Below, piece by piece: positions 43,703-52,550 of a DNA stretch of 64,000 nt. Location of the stretch: the NCBI GenBank assembly GCA_964582475.1, contig CAZOQS010000005.1, forward strand, positions 1 to 64,000, written 5' to 3'. The position numbers were made by a program, and so were the translations under genes. Under the pieces are notes generated by a model. The model worked only from the letters and a program-made list of their open reading frames with translations, made no database searches and was not told the DNA's origin. The stretch comes from JAGOTP01 sp964582475 (GTDB lineage: Bacteria > Patescibacteriota > Patescibacteriia > 2-12-FULL-60-25). The first letter of the stretch is position 1. Every line of letters begins with the position of its first letter.

Positions 43703-44615
43703 ACGGATTTTGCTGACGGGGGGTTCGGGATTTCTTGGCTCACACGTCCAGGCCGAGCTTCAACGCCGAGGCGTCTCTCCAGAAAACATCACCATCCCAC
43801 GCTCCGTAGATTGCGATCTGCGCCGATGGGAGGATTGCGCACGTATCGTGAAGGGGCAGGATGTCATTATCCATCTTGCTGCTCATGTAGGCGGCATTGG
43901 CCTCAATCGTGAAAAGCCGGGGGAACTTTTTTATAACAACCTGATGATGGGCGTCCAGCTCATCGAAGCGGCACGCCAAGCCAAGGTGGAAAAAGTCGTT
44001 GCGATTGGGACGATCTGCGCCTATCCAAAATTTACCCCAGTCCCCTTTCACGAAGAGGCGCTCTGGGAAGGCTATCCAGAAGAAACGAATGCGCCGTATG
44101 GACTCGCAAAAAAAATGCTGCTCGTTCAGGCTCAGGCGTATCGGGCACAGTACGGTTTCAATACGATCTATCTTCTGCCCGTGAACTTGTATGGTCCACG
44201 CGATAATTTTGATCCAGGGTCTTCACATGTGATCCCGGCGCTCATCCAAAAAATCCAAGACGCCAAAGATCGTGCCGAACCATTTATCACGGTCTGGGGC
44301 ACGGGGACACCGACGCGTGAATTCTTATTTGCGGAAGATGCTGCTCGCGGGATTGTCGATGCGACCGAACGCTATGATGGAGCTGAGCCCGTGAATCTTG
44401 GTGTCGGGAAAGAGATCTCTATTCGTGAGCTTGTAACGCTTCTCTGCCAGCTAATGGACTATCAAGGTGAGATTCGCTGGGACGCCTCAAAACCAGACGG
44501 ACAACCACGCCGCTGCTTGGATACAAAACGCGCGAGCGAACTCTTTGGATTCACTGCGCAAACAAGCTTTGAAGAGGGTCTTCGCAAGACCATCCAGTGG
44601 TATCAAAATCGATAA
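43686..44615 (+). CDS. fcl: GDP-L-fucose synthase
   Basis: Converts GDP-4-keto-6-deoxymannose to GDP-L-fucose by epimerisation and reduction. The 309-aa SDR protein has LTGGSGFLGSHV (~9-20), the IHLAAHVGGIGLNREKPGE stretch typical of WcaG/Fcl (~62-80) and YGLAKKMLLVQAQAYR with the catalytic Y-x3-K (~139-154). It starts inside gmd in a CCTATG context. The two genes supply activated fucose for the fucosyltransferase that follows on the opposite strand. Confidence 0.96.
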   Translation: MELHAKRILLTGGSGFLGSHVQAELQRRGVSPENITIPRSVDCDLRRWEDCARIVKGQDVIIHLAAHVGGIGLNREKPGELFYNNLMMGVQLIEAARQAKVEKVVAIGTICAYPKFTPVPFHEEALWEGYPEETNAPYGLAKKMLLVQAQAYRAQYGFNTIYLLPVNLYGPRDNFDPGSSHVIPALIQKIQDAKDRAEPFITVWGTGTPTREFLFAEDAARGIVDATERYDGAEPVNLGVGKEISIRELVTLLCQLMDYQGEIRWDASKPDGQPRRCLDTKRASELFGFTAQTSFEEGLRKTIQWYQNR

Positions 44616-44628
44616 TTCCGTTACGCTC

Positions 44629-45507
44629 CTACACCCTCCAGCCAATCGTATTCCAGGTGGGAAGCATCAACCCGCTTGTTTCATAGTCTAAATTTGCCAG
44701 CCATTTTTTTGGTGCAAAGACCAATTTTGAAGGCGACGGATTCAGCCAAGCCGCCCACCAACTAAAGGTGCTATTGGCGATGATCTGGTGTTGACACCGA
44801 CGCATGAGGTCAAATTCTTGATAATCTTTTAATCCAAATTCCTGCGTAATGTACGTCACTGGCGCATCGAAGGAGATATTCTGTTTCACCCAATCTATTT
44901 CGTTTGAAAAGAGATACAACTCCGCGTTTGGCTTCTGGTGAAGAAGCACGTTCAAGGCTTTCGTATAGTATTCGCTCCCAAGGATTCCATGAGCCGTCTG
45001 CTGATAGTCTCCTCTTCGGAAATGAAGTGCGACGATTTCTTTTTCTTCAAGCCGCTGAAGCAAGGGATGCGACGCAGGAAGTTGATGCTCGGGCAGAAGC
45101 GAGAGCTCCCGCATCAAGCTCTCACGAATAGGTTCGAGGTAGGCAGGATGCTGCCAATAACCAGAGAGGTACACAGGCTTCGCCTGCGTTTTGAGAAAAT
45201 CTGGAACGTACTTAAAGAAATGCTCAGGCTTCTCTTCACGATACTGGCGTTTTTCCAACGGCTTACGCTCTTCAAGCCAACGCGGAATTGAGAAGCGGCC
45301 CTGGTAGCGCTTATAGTCTTCCGCCTCTTGATCCGTCAGCGGTTTCGCTTGAATCGCAAATCGATCCAAAAAATATGGACGAAAATAGGTTTTGAAATCC
45401 GATAGATCAAGTCGAAGCTCACTCCCTTCAGCCAGCGCCATGCTCCGCCCAATGGCGTATTGAAAAAATTGATTCCCTAAGCCTCCGAGGATTTTTGTGG
45501 TGATCAT
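44629..45507 (-). CDS. Alpha-1,2-fucosyltransferase (GT11 family)
   Basis: Transfers fucose from GDP-fucose to a glycan acceptor. The 292-aa product starts MITTKILGGLGNQFFQYAIG, the GT11 start, and has HFRRGDY near residue 165, the H-x-RRGDY donor site of alpha-1,2/1,6 fucosyltransferases, and STFSWWAAWLN near 245. The start at 45507 has AAGGA six bases upstream, one of the few Shine-Dalgarno-like sites, and no T at -1; the frame upstream begins with GTG at 45561. It is convergent with fcl, 13 nt apart. Confidence 0.92.
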   Translation of the reverse strand: MITTKILGGLGNQFFQYAIGRSMALAEGSELRLDLSDFKTYFRPYFLDRFAIQAKPLTDQEAEDYKRYQGRFSIPRWLEERKPLEKRQYREEKPEHFFKYVPDFLKTQAKPVYLSGYWQHPAYLEPIRESLMRELSLLPEHQLPASHPLLQRLEEKEIVALHFRRGDYQQTAHGILGSEYYTKALNVLLHQKPNAELYLFSNEIDWVKQNISFDAPVTYITQEFGLKDYQEFDLMRRCQHQIIANSTFSWWAAWLNPSPSKLVFAPKKWLANLDYETSGLMLPTWNTIGWRV

Positions 45508-45640
45508 GGAAGATTCCTTAGAAAAGATGGGTAGAGTGTAGAGTTTTGAACGAATTCTCACAAGGAATAGATCTCATGCACCTGTTTTGCATGAACTGCC
45601 CGAAAAAATGACCGTATGTTAACGTACGACTCATTGATCT

Positions 45641-47416
45641 ATGTGCGGAATTCTTGGAATCACCCAGCTTCTGAAAGAATCGGAATTCTCCGATGCAGCC
45701 CGCTGTTTTTCGTATCGCGGGCCAGATGCGTACGGCCAAACGGAACGTGACGGAATCACCCTTGGACACCACCGCTTATCGATTCTGGATCTTGCTGCAC
45801 GCTCAGATCAGCCAATGATCTCCCCAGATGGGAGGCTGGCTATTGTCTTCAATGGAGAAATTTACAACTTCAAGGAGCTGAAGAAAACGCTCGCCTCCGA
45901 CTACGAATTTCGAACAACTTCAGATACAGAAGTATTGCTGGCAGCCTACCTGCGTTACGACAAAGATCTGACCCAGCATCTCCGTGGAATGTACGCCTTC
46001 GCGATTCACGATCGTCAGACCCAACAGCTTCTCCTATTTCGAGACCCGGTTGGCATCAAACCTGTCTACTATTCGCACGTCAACGATGTCTTTTGTTTCG
46101 CGTCTGAAGCAAAAGGTGTAGCAAGACTACTCGAGACACAAAAGATCGAACCCACACTCAACGAACACGCGTGGAACCTCTTCTGGACGTTTGGCTACAT
46201 CCCGAGCCCACTCACGCTCGTTTCCCAGATACAAAAACTCGAACGCGGACAAGGTGCACTCTTTGACCTCCAGACGAAACACTTAGAACTGTTTACAGCT
46301 GCCAAGCGAATAGAAGAAGATCCGATCCTCTCGCCCACGTCCTTAAGAGAGGTTACGGAACAAAGCGTCCTCGACCACTTAATCGCTGATGCGCCTGTGG
46401 GCCTTTTCTTTTCGGGAGGAACGGATTCGAGCCTGATCGCCGCTATTTTGCACAAGCATGGCGTAAACTTGAAGACATTCAGTCTTCTGATGCCTGGCAA
46501 TGAGCTCGACAAGCAGTACATCATCGATATTCGCGCACAGCTCGGTCTACAAGGTGAGCTCGTTCAGTTTGGAACAGCAGAGCTACAAACAGCACTCGAA
46601 CAGATCCAGGAACGAATTGATGAACCGACTGCTGACTCCTCTATTTTCCCCACACTCTTTTTGAGCCGAGCGGCTGCGAAAGACGTGAAAGTCGTCCTAT
46701 CCGGCGAAGGTGGCGACGAACTCTTCTTGGGCTATTATCATCAACAAGGCCTCGCGAAGATCCGCCGAACGAAAATATCTGTCGCCTCAACGCTGCTCGA
46801 TCAGCTCCGTCTCACCGCTCAATCCCCGTTTGCTAGCCGCGCAATCGCTAAGGGCTACATCGGAGCTCAAGATGCCGCAGGGTTCTACCTAAGCCAACAC
46901 GCGCTCCTGAGAGAACAGACGCCGAAGGAACTGTGGAAGCTCGGACGAACAACCTTGGAAGCGCTTCAGTGCTCACCGACTCTCTTAGACCGAGAATTGG
47001 CGCTAGAGAATGATCTGCTACGTAAAATCGATCTCGCGACGTCGTACGCATCCATCGAAGGACGCGTTCCCCTCCTCGATCCACGCGTGATTCGCTACGC
47101 CGAGCGGCTGACACCCGATCAACATCTAAGTGGCGGTGTATTAAAGCATGCATTAAAACAACTCCTTGCGACCTATCTTCCAAAAACACTGGTTGAACGA
47201 CCAAAAGCTGGCTTTGGGATGCAGACAAATCTCCTAAAAGAGCACGCGGCTTTTCATCAGGCAGCAACTGAAGCCTGGGAAGACATAAAACGATTTCATC
47301 CATCATCACCTGAACTTGAGCACGCCATCCAGACACGCCTTACAGAGGCACGTGTCGGAACAGCCGTCATCACGCTCCGATCGGCGCTACGGGAGCTTTC
47401 GCTTTTGAGCGGATGA
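45641..47416 (+). CDS. Asparagine synthase (glutamine-hydrolysing), AsnB type
   Basis: A 591-aa enzyme with an N-terminal glutaminase domain whose catalytic Cys is residue 2 (MCGILGITQ), RGPDAYGQ near 26, and a synthetase domain with the ATP pyrophosphatase loop SGGTDSSLIAAIL near 255. In polysaccharide clusters such enzymes often amidate sugar acids or carry out related ATP-dependent amidations, so a role other than asparagine synthesis is possible. It starts in a CTATG context and its 3' end overlaps the convergent GT2 gene by 47 nt. It ends in TGA. Confidence 0.9.
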   Translation: MCGILGITQLLKESEFSDAARCFSYRGPDAYGQTERDGITLGHHRLSILDLAARSDQPMISPDGRLAIVFNGEIYNFKELKKTLASDYEFRTTSDTEVLLAAYLRYDKDLTQHLRGMYAFAIHDRQTQQLLLFRDPVGIKPVYYSHVNDVFCFASEAKGVARLLETQKIEPTLNEHAWNLFWTFGYIPSPLTLVSQIQKLERGQGALFDLQTKHLELFTAAKRIEEDPILSPTSLREVTEQSVLDHLIADAPVGLFFSGGTDSSLIAAILHKHGVNLKTFSLLMPGNELDKQYIIDIRAQLGLQGELVQFGTAELQTALEQIQERIDEPTADSSIFPTLFLSRAAAKDVKVVLSGEGGDELFLGYYHQQGLAKIRRTKISVASTLLDQLRLTAQSPFASRAIAKGYIGAQDAAGFYLSQHALLREQTPKELWKLGRTTLEALQCSPTLLDRELALENDLLRKIDLATSYASIEGRVPLLDPRVIRYAERLTPDQHLSGGVLKHALKQLLATYLPKTLVERPKAGFGMQTNLLKEHAAFHQAATEAWEDIKRFHPSSPELEHAIQTRLTEARVGTAVITLRSALRELSLLSG

Positions 47417-48332
47417 GTTGTTTCACAAAGTACTTAAGGAAAAATCGAACGTCTTTCCAAGGTGCCTGACGGAACGTTTCTTTTGTCGATGGATATTTCA
47501 AAACAAAGGCATTTCGAAAAAGAAAACTAAGCCGCATGCGCTTGATCAACTGAACAAGAGTTAAAGCCTCTCCCAGATAGGCCTTCAAAAAAAGCGCTTC
47601 CTGTTCTTGCGTGAGCGGGAGAACGTTCTTCATATTCTTCAACGGGATCGCCGCTGAACGTAGGTAGTCTTCGGCATTTTTCTTTTTGGTGAGAGAAGCA
47701 GCGTGACGTCGATACAAGAGTAACGGCTCGGGAAGATTCGCCGCTCGCACATTCTCGACAAACAACAACCGGCTCCACAGCTCCAGATCCTGGCTTCGGC
47801 GATAGGTTTCGTTGTACAGGTTCGCCCTCAGATCACTCGCACGAACCATGACAGACGGATGAATGAATGGGTTCGCAAAACAGGCACGGAAAAGAATTTC
47901 CTCGTGAGTGACAGGTGTACGATAGATCTGACCCCTCTCTTCTCCCTTTTCATCGATAAAACGCGCCCACGTTCCAACGAGACTTATTTCTGGATGCGCT
48001 TCTAGAAAAGTAACTTGCTTCTCTAATCGTGTTTTGAGCGCGACATCATCTGCGTCCATGCGCGCGATATAATCACCGGTTGCAAACGCTATGCCTTCAT
48101 TTAACCTCGTCGCGAGTCCAAGGCTCGTCTCGTACGCGCGATAGACGATCCGTGGGTCTGAATAGCTCCGTACGATCGCCTCCGTCTCGTCCATTGAACC
48201 ATCATTCAATATGATAAATTCAATATTTGTGTAACTTTGGGACAGAATGCTCTCGATCGCCGCCGACAGAAAAAGGGCCCCGTCTTTCACCGGCATGATA
48301 ACACTCACCTTGGGTTGGACGGACGGTGGCAT
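47370..48332 (-). CDS. Glycosyltransferase family 2
   Basis: A 320-aa GT-A-fold enzyme with SVIMPVKDGALFLSAAIESI at the start, the donor motif GDYIARMDADDVALKTRLE (~90-108, DxD as DAD), and a basic C-terminal tail. It transfers a sugar from a nucleotide donor at the cytoplasmic face; the sugar is unknown. It is the last gene of a five-gene minus-strand unit, 8 nt after the methyltransferase. Confidence 0.92.
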   Translation of the reverse strand: MPPSVQPKVSVIMPVKDGALFLSAAIESILSQSYTNIEFIILNDGSMDETEAIVRSYSDPRIVYRAYETSLGLATRLNEGIAFATGDYIARMDADDVALKTRLEKQVTFLEAHPEISLVGTWARFIDEKGEERGQIYRTPVTHEEILFRACFANPFIHPSVMVRASDLRANLYNETYRRSQDLELWSRLLFVENVRAANLPEPLLLYRRHAASLTKKKNAEDYLRSAAIPLKNMKNVLPLTQEQEALFLKAYLGEALTLVQLIKRMRLSFLFRNAFVLKYPSTKETFRQAPWKDVRFFLKYFVKQLIRSKAKAPVAPIGA

Positions 48333-48340
48333 ACCCTACC

Positions 48341-49015
48341 TCAACGACCGCTCGGTTCAGCAATGATCGCATCGTGCTTCACGTATGCGGTATAGGTTGG
48401 CTTCAGGGTTCGGATCTGAGCACAGACATGCTCAACGGTTGGATAATCGTCTACACCAGTAAAACAACGTGCGTCATCAATCACAAGTATATGGTCTTGC
48501 GCACTCGATAAAATCGTTCTGATCTCTTCTACGATTGGCGTGTCCAGATCTGCGCGCGCCGTCACACCGCCGGAATAATGGGCGTCCAACCAAAAAAGCG
48601 CGGGGACACTGAGGTCCGCGACAATCTCTTTTAACCGAACGGCTGAATCCCCTTGCAAAAGCGTCACGTTCGTATCATCTGCAAATCGCTGTTTCGCTTT
48701 TTGGTAGAGTTCTTCTGAAAATTCGATCGAGTAGACGCGCGGAAACTGCCGCTTCATCGCTTCGACCATGGATCCAAAATAGGTCCCTGTCTCGACCAAG
48801 ATAGATAGCTGATATTTTTCCGCAAAGTGCTTTAATTGACGTCGCTTTTGGACATGTGGCGAAGGTACTCCGCTTGGTCGTCCTTTCAACACCCAACGAT
48901 AATAGAGGCTGTATTGCACGAGCTCTTCAACCGCTTCCGAGCGACGGATCGAGCGAAGTACGCGTTTTACGACTGACCCTTGCTGAGCGACTCTGGAATC
49001 GGTGGTTTTATCCAT
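48341..49015 (-). CDS. SAM-dependent methyltransferase-like protein
   Basis: A 224-aa protein with a motif I-like loop (LVETGTYFGSMVEAMK, ~70-85), a VYSIEFSEELYQKAKQRF segment (~92-109), LLQGDSAVRLKEIV and FWLDAHYSGG (~135-144), the order seen in class I and FkbM-like methyltransferases. The start at 49015 (MDKTTDSR, CGTATG) lies inside the flippase gene, which it overlaps by 49 nt. It probably modifies a sugar in the surface glycan made by this cluster. Confidence 0.8.
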   Translation of the reverse strand: MDKTTDSRVAQQGSVVKRVLRSIRRSEAVEELVQYSLYYRWVLKGRPSGVPSPHVQKRRQLKHFAEKYQLSILVETGTYFGSMVEAMKRQFPRVYSIEFSEELYQKAKQRFADDTNVTLLQGDSAVRLKEIVADLSVPALFWLDAHYSGGVTARADLDTPIVEEIRTILSSAQDHILVIDDARCFTGVDDYPTVEHVCAQIRTLKPTYTAYVKHDAIIAEPSGR

Positions 49016-50244
49016 ACGTAGTAGGATGATATCGCCAAATTGAAGGCTTGCGCAACCATTCGACCCACAACCACCCCGATCAGGCCGAATAGAGGGACAG
49101 AGATGCACGAAATAACGAGTGAGCCAATCGTGATAATGAGGGTGACCCGAGTAATCCGCTCTTCATATCTGTGTGCATACAGCAGACTCAACGGAATTTG
49201 ATAGACTGAAAAGGCCATCGACAGGGCGTACAAACGCGTATACCCAACCCAGCTTTGATAGGCGGGAAACAATAAACGGAAGAGCAGCGGCGCAACAACG
49301 ATGTAGACGATCGAAACGCACATAACAGCCACCGCTAACTTGAAGGAGTTCTTGGCCGCTTGCTGGCGCGATTCGGCGGTTTCATTCACGGCGAACTTAG
49401 GCAAAGCGAGCTGCCCCACAATTTTGACGAATCCTCGGAGCTGATCTGGGATGATCGTCACGAAGCTTAAAATCGAAACGCTGGCCGAACCTAGAAGGTT
49501 AAAGACCAAAATATTATCAATCTGAGACACAATCAATGAGAACGCTGTCAGCAATGAGATGCGCTTACTAAAGGTTTGCAGCCCCTCATCCTGCACCTTA
49601 TTTGGCTTATATTTCCGCAGTGTCCAGAAAAAGGCTACCGTTTGCGCAAGCGCGAGCGTTCCAATATTCGCAATCACCAACACCACCACATTCGTGCGCA
49701 AGAAGAGCACGAGAGCCACCGACAACAACACCATGAAGCTTGTCAGGAGACCAATGACACTTACCGCTTGGAAGTTTTTCTTCCCCTGAAGGAACGCGCC
49801 ATAGGTATTTGCGATATTCGCAACCGGTCCAAGACACGAAAGCGCGAGCAACGAGATGGCGAAAACCGTATTCCCCTGCCAGAAATAATAAAGACCTGTG
49901 ACGATAAATGCCGCACAGAAAAAGATATTCCACTTGAGCTGAAGTGGAATCGACTGAAGGAGCGCCCCTTCTTTTCCTTTCGCTACCGCCTGCGTCACCG
50001 CGACGTTGATTCCGGTCAGCGAGAAGGCATTCAACGCCGTGAAAATGGAAAAAATATAGCGGTATTCACCGTATTGCTCTTTGGTTAGGAAGTTGGCGTA
50101 TAGATAGGAAGTCACGAGCCCGATCAGGGTCACACCAACCGTGTTCACGAACAACCATGAGCCCTGTTTTACGAGGTAGACCAAATCTGTCTGAACAAAG
50201 CGTTCAGACCGACGAAGAAACTGATAGACCTTAGATCGAAGCAT
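48967..50244 (-). CDS. Polysaccharide flippase (Wzx/MOP superfamily)
   Basis: A 425-aa integral membrane protein with about 12-13 hydrophobic segments, starting with a short charged segment and LFVNTVGVTLIGLVTSYLYA. It likely flips the lipid-linked repeat unit across the membrane so the O-antigen polymerase/ligase at 53.8-56.1 kb can use it. It begins two bases after the stop of the upstream glycosyltransferase (TAACTATG). Confidence 0.88.
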   Translation of the reverse strand: MLRSKVYQFLRRSERFVQTDLVYLVKQGSWLFVNTVGVTLIGLVTSYLYANFLTKEQYGEYRYIFSIFTALNAFSLTGINVAVTQAVAKGKEGALLQSIPLQLKWNIFFCAAFIVTGLYYFWQGNTVFAISLLALSCLGPVANIANTYGAFLQGKKNFQAVSVIGLLTSFMVLLSVALVLFLRTNVVVLVIANIGTLALAQTVAFFWTLRKYKPNKVQDEGLQTFSKRISLLTAFSLIVSQIDNILVFNLLGSASVSILSFVTIIPDQLRGFVKIVGQLALPKFAVNETAESRQQAAKNSFKLAVAVMCVSIVYIVVAPLLFRLLFPAYQSWVGYTRLYALSMAFSVYQIPLSLLYAHRYEERITRVTLIITIGSLVISCISVPLFGLIGVVVGRMVAQAFNLAISSYYVWIKPPIPESLSKGQS

Positions 50245-50246
50245 AG

Positions 50247-51284
50247 TTAGACCTCCTCAAATACAGCTACCAACTTCGCTATTTGCGCTTGAGCCCCATG
50301 ATGCATTTGAACCGCTTCACGAATCGAACGGAGGAGCTGCGCATATTTACTCTCAGACAAACCTGCAACGCGTTCGAGCCCCTGTACAAACGCTTCCCCT
50401 GACGAGCAATGAAGCCAACGCGCATCTTGCGGAAGCCACTCTTTCATAGCGTCTGTGCTCGCGAGTGGGATCAAACCAGATAGCCCCGCCTCAAGGATTG
50501 TTTTATCGAGACTGCCATCAGTAGCGTTCAAGATGACGTCATGCTTCGCAAAGAGTTCAGGGACATCCGCGTAGACAACCGTTCGTTTTTCCCAAGATAC
50601 GCGCGGGTCCGCTTGAACTAGCGGATCTAATATTTGCTCGTATCCTGGATCACCCGAGCATCCAATGAGCGTTAATCGGAATGGGAACGATGAAGGGACT
50701 TTTCTAAACACCTCTAGCAATTCTTTGACGCTTTTACTTCGATCCATTCGCCCAAAAATAAGAACCTTCCAATCCGCAGGGAGCGAACGAGTCATCTGCG
50801 GGAATCGGGTCGATTCAAATCCTTGCCCAATGATCCGTAGCTTTGGAAGTCCCGCCGCGCCTGCTTGGGCGGAACTTACAACTACATTCGCCATTGATGC
50901 CCCCCAACGTGCCCAACGGCTCGTGCGGTAATGCGCGTACCAAAATACAATCTTTTTTCCGAGGAGACGCCACAACCAACCGGCGCATAATACATAATGT
51001 GGATCACCTCGGACGAAGACGGCATCGTAAGCAGCACGACGGCTCCAAGCCTCTTTTAACACACGGAATACAACCGCAGCCTTCGAATGAGACCCGCTCG
51101 TACGCAACGGAACAACCGTGATATTTTCTGGCAAGGTATAGCGCCCCACCCGAAGAGCAAAGACCGTCAGATGATCGAAGGAAGGCGCCGCCTGCTGTAA
51201 CCAACTCACAAAAAACCCCATAAGCGGATCATCCAGATCAACCGCTTGAACACAGATTAAAAGGCGCTTCTTGGAAGCAGACAT
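50247..51284 (-). CDS. Glycosyltransferase (GT-B fold, GT4-like)
   Basis: A 345-aa enzyme of the GT-B fold. The C-terminal half has LIFGRMDRSKSVKELLEVF near residue 175 and a TILEAGLSGLIPLAS nucleotide-sugar site near 268, with the E-x7-E pattern only partly present, so a divergent GT4 member. Acceptor and sugar unknown. It is flanked by two-base gaps in the five-gene unit. Confidence 0.85.
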   Translation of the reverse strand: MSASKKRLLICVQAVDLDDPLMGFFVSWLQQAAPSFDHLTVFALRVGRYTLPENITVVPLRTSGSHSKAAVVFRVLKEAWSRRAAYDAVFVRGDPHYVLCAGWLWRLLGKKIVFWYAHYRTSRWARWGASMANVVVSSAQAGAAGLPKLRIIGQGFESTRFPQMTRSLPADWKVLIFGRMDRSKSVKELLEVFRKVPSSFPFRLTLIGCSGDPGYEQILDPLVQADPRVSWEKRTVVYADVPELFAKHDVILNATDGSLDKTILEAGLSGLIPLASTDAMKEWLPQDARWLHCSSGEAFVQGLERVAGLSESKYAQLLRSIREAVQMHHGAQAQIAKLVAVFEEV

Positions 51285-51286
51285 AG

Positions 51287-52402
51287 CTAAGAAGGAAGCA
51301 GTTTAGCGTAGGCACTCGCGACCGTCGCAAAGGGCTCGGGCAGAATGGGCGGAAACGAAACAGGGATCGTCTCAAGCGCCTGTTTCCAGGCGCGATGATC
51401 TCCGTAAGGAAGAATACGAATGCGCTCAGGATAGATTTCTGCCGCCTCAGGATTTCCGCCTTGATCGCTCAAAAAACAGGGCGCCCCATGACAGGCCGCC
51501 TCAATGGCGACATGTGGAAACCCTTCGTACAACGAAGGGAGGACGAAAGCGTCCGCTGCACGCGCCCAAGACTGCACCTCCAGATACGAAACCCGACCGT
51601 TAAATTGCACTCGTTCCGTCAGCCCCAATTCAGCCGCCTTCCGTTTCCAAACGGCGATCTCAGCCCCTTCTCCAATATGCACGAGTCTATACGATTCAGG
51701 CAGTTGTTGAAGGACTTCCAACAAAAAGTCGACGCGCTTCCAAGAAGCACCTCGGGCATTCGAGAGAAGGACTGTTTGCCCCTCATGCAATCCAAACCGC
51801 TCACGCAACTCAGTACGCGGTGGCAACTGTCGCTCTAACTCAACCGTGTTATAAATGACTTGCTGACGCTCTTTTGGGACGCCCCACGCCGTTGATAGCT
51901 GTTGCAGGTAACGACTCGGTGTCACAACGAACGATGCGCGACGCGCGACCCAAGACTCGATCGCGAAGACAACGCGCCATTTCAGTGGCTTCGGTGTTGT
52001 CAAAAATGTTTCAAGCGCCGTGATAGACGAGGCCTGTTCGCGCTGCATCCCTTCCCAAGCAAAATCTCCCGGCACGCGGAGAAGTGTTTTCTTTCCCGCT
52101 AGGATCGCTCCGATCGTCCCGGGTAACCCTTCCGAGAACGCTCCTTGCAAAAACACCACATCTGCGGACCGCGCCAACCGCCAAACGCGAATCGCATAGC
52201 GAAGATAGCGCAACGCGAACCCACCCGCGCGCGAGACAACCTCAACCGACCAATCAGTGGAGCGCTTCGTTCGTTCGTCGCCATAGGTCACAACTGTCAC
52301 CGTGTGTCCCTGCGCCTGCCATTCCGCCGCGAGTGCCGGCACAAACGTCGCTGGCCCACCCGTTTCTGGAGGATAGATACCGGTCGCAAGCAGAACATGC
52401 AT
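51287..52402 (-). CDS. Glycosyltransferase family 4
   Basis: A 371-aa GT-B enzyme beginning MHVLLATGIYPPETGGPATF, with the glycine-rich acceptor-side loop, and the donor-side motif LPSLYEGFPHVAIEAACHG near residue 300 (E-x7-E). It is the first gene of the minus-strand unit GT4-GT-flippase-methyltransferase-GT2 and is divergent from the GT4 gene at 52551. Linkage and sugar not determined. Confidence 0.92.
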   Translation of the reverse strand: MHVLLATGIYPPETGGPATFVPALAAEWQAQGHTVTVVTYGDERTKRSTDWSVEVVSRAGGFALRYLRYAIRVWRLARSADVVFLQGAFSEGLPGTIGAILAGKKTLLRVPGDFAWEGMQREQASSITALETFLTTPKPLKWRVVFAIESWVARRASFVVTPSRYLQQLSTAWGVPKERQQVIYNTVELERQLPPRTELRERFGLHEGQTVLLSNARGASWKRVDFLLEVLQQLPESYRLVHIGEGAEIAVWKRKAAELGLTERVQFNGRVSYLEVQSWARAADAFVLPSLYEGFPHVAIEAACHGAPCFLSDQGGNPEAAEIYPERIRILPYGDHRAWKQALETIPVSFPPILPEPFATVASAYAKLLPS

Positions 52403-52438
52403 AGATAAAAAAATAACCCGGTATTACGCGCGTTGATG

Positions 52439-52465
52439 TTGGATTTGACCCATTTCCGCTATACT
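52439..52465 (+). promoter_or_regulatory. Candidate promoter for the plus-strand GT4 gene
   Basis: TATACT (52460-52465) is a strong -10 box; TTGGAT (52439-52444) is a fair -35 but 15 nt away, shorter than ideal. A leader of about 80 nt would precede the ATG at 52551. Confidence 0.4.
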
Positions 52466-52550
52466 AGGACGAGTCATTTTTGCCTGTTTCATACCGGACT
52501 ACTATAAAGGAAACGGTCCCTGCTGGCGAGCAATCTCCTTCACCTACGCT

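Noticed and set aside
3998..47416. Alternative genetic code with UGA as glycine (as in Gracilibacteria/Absconditabacteria)
   Set aside because: UGA ends the MFS gene, the 75-aa gene and asnB at the expected protein ends, so it is a normal stop.
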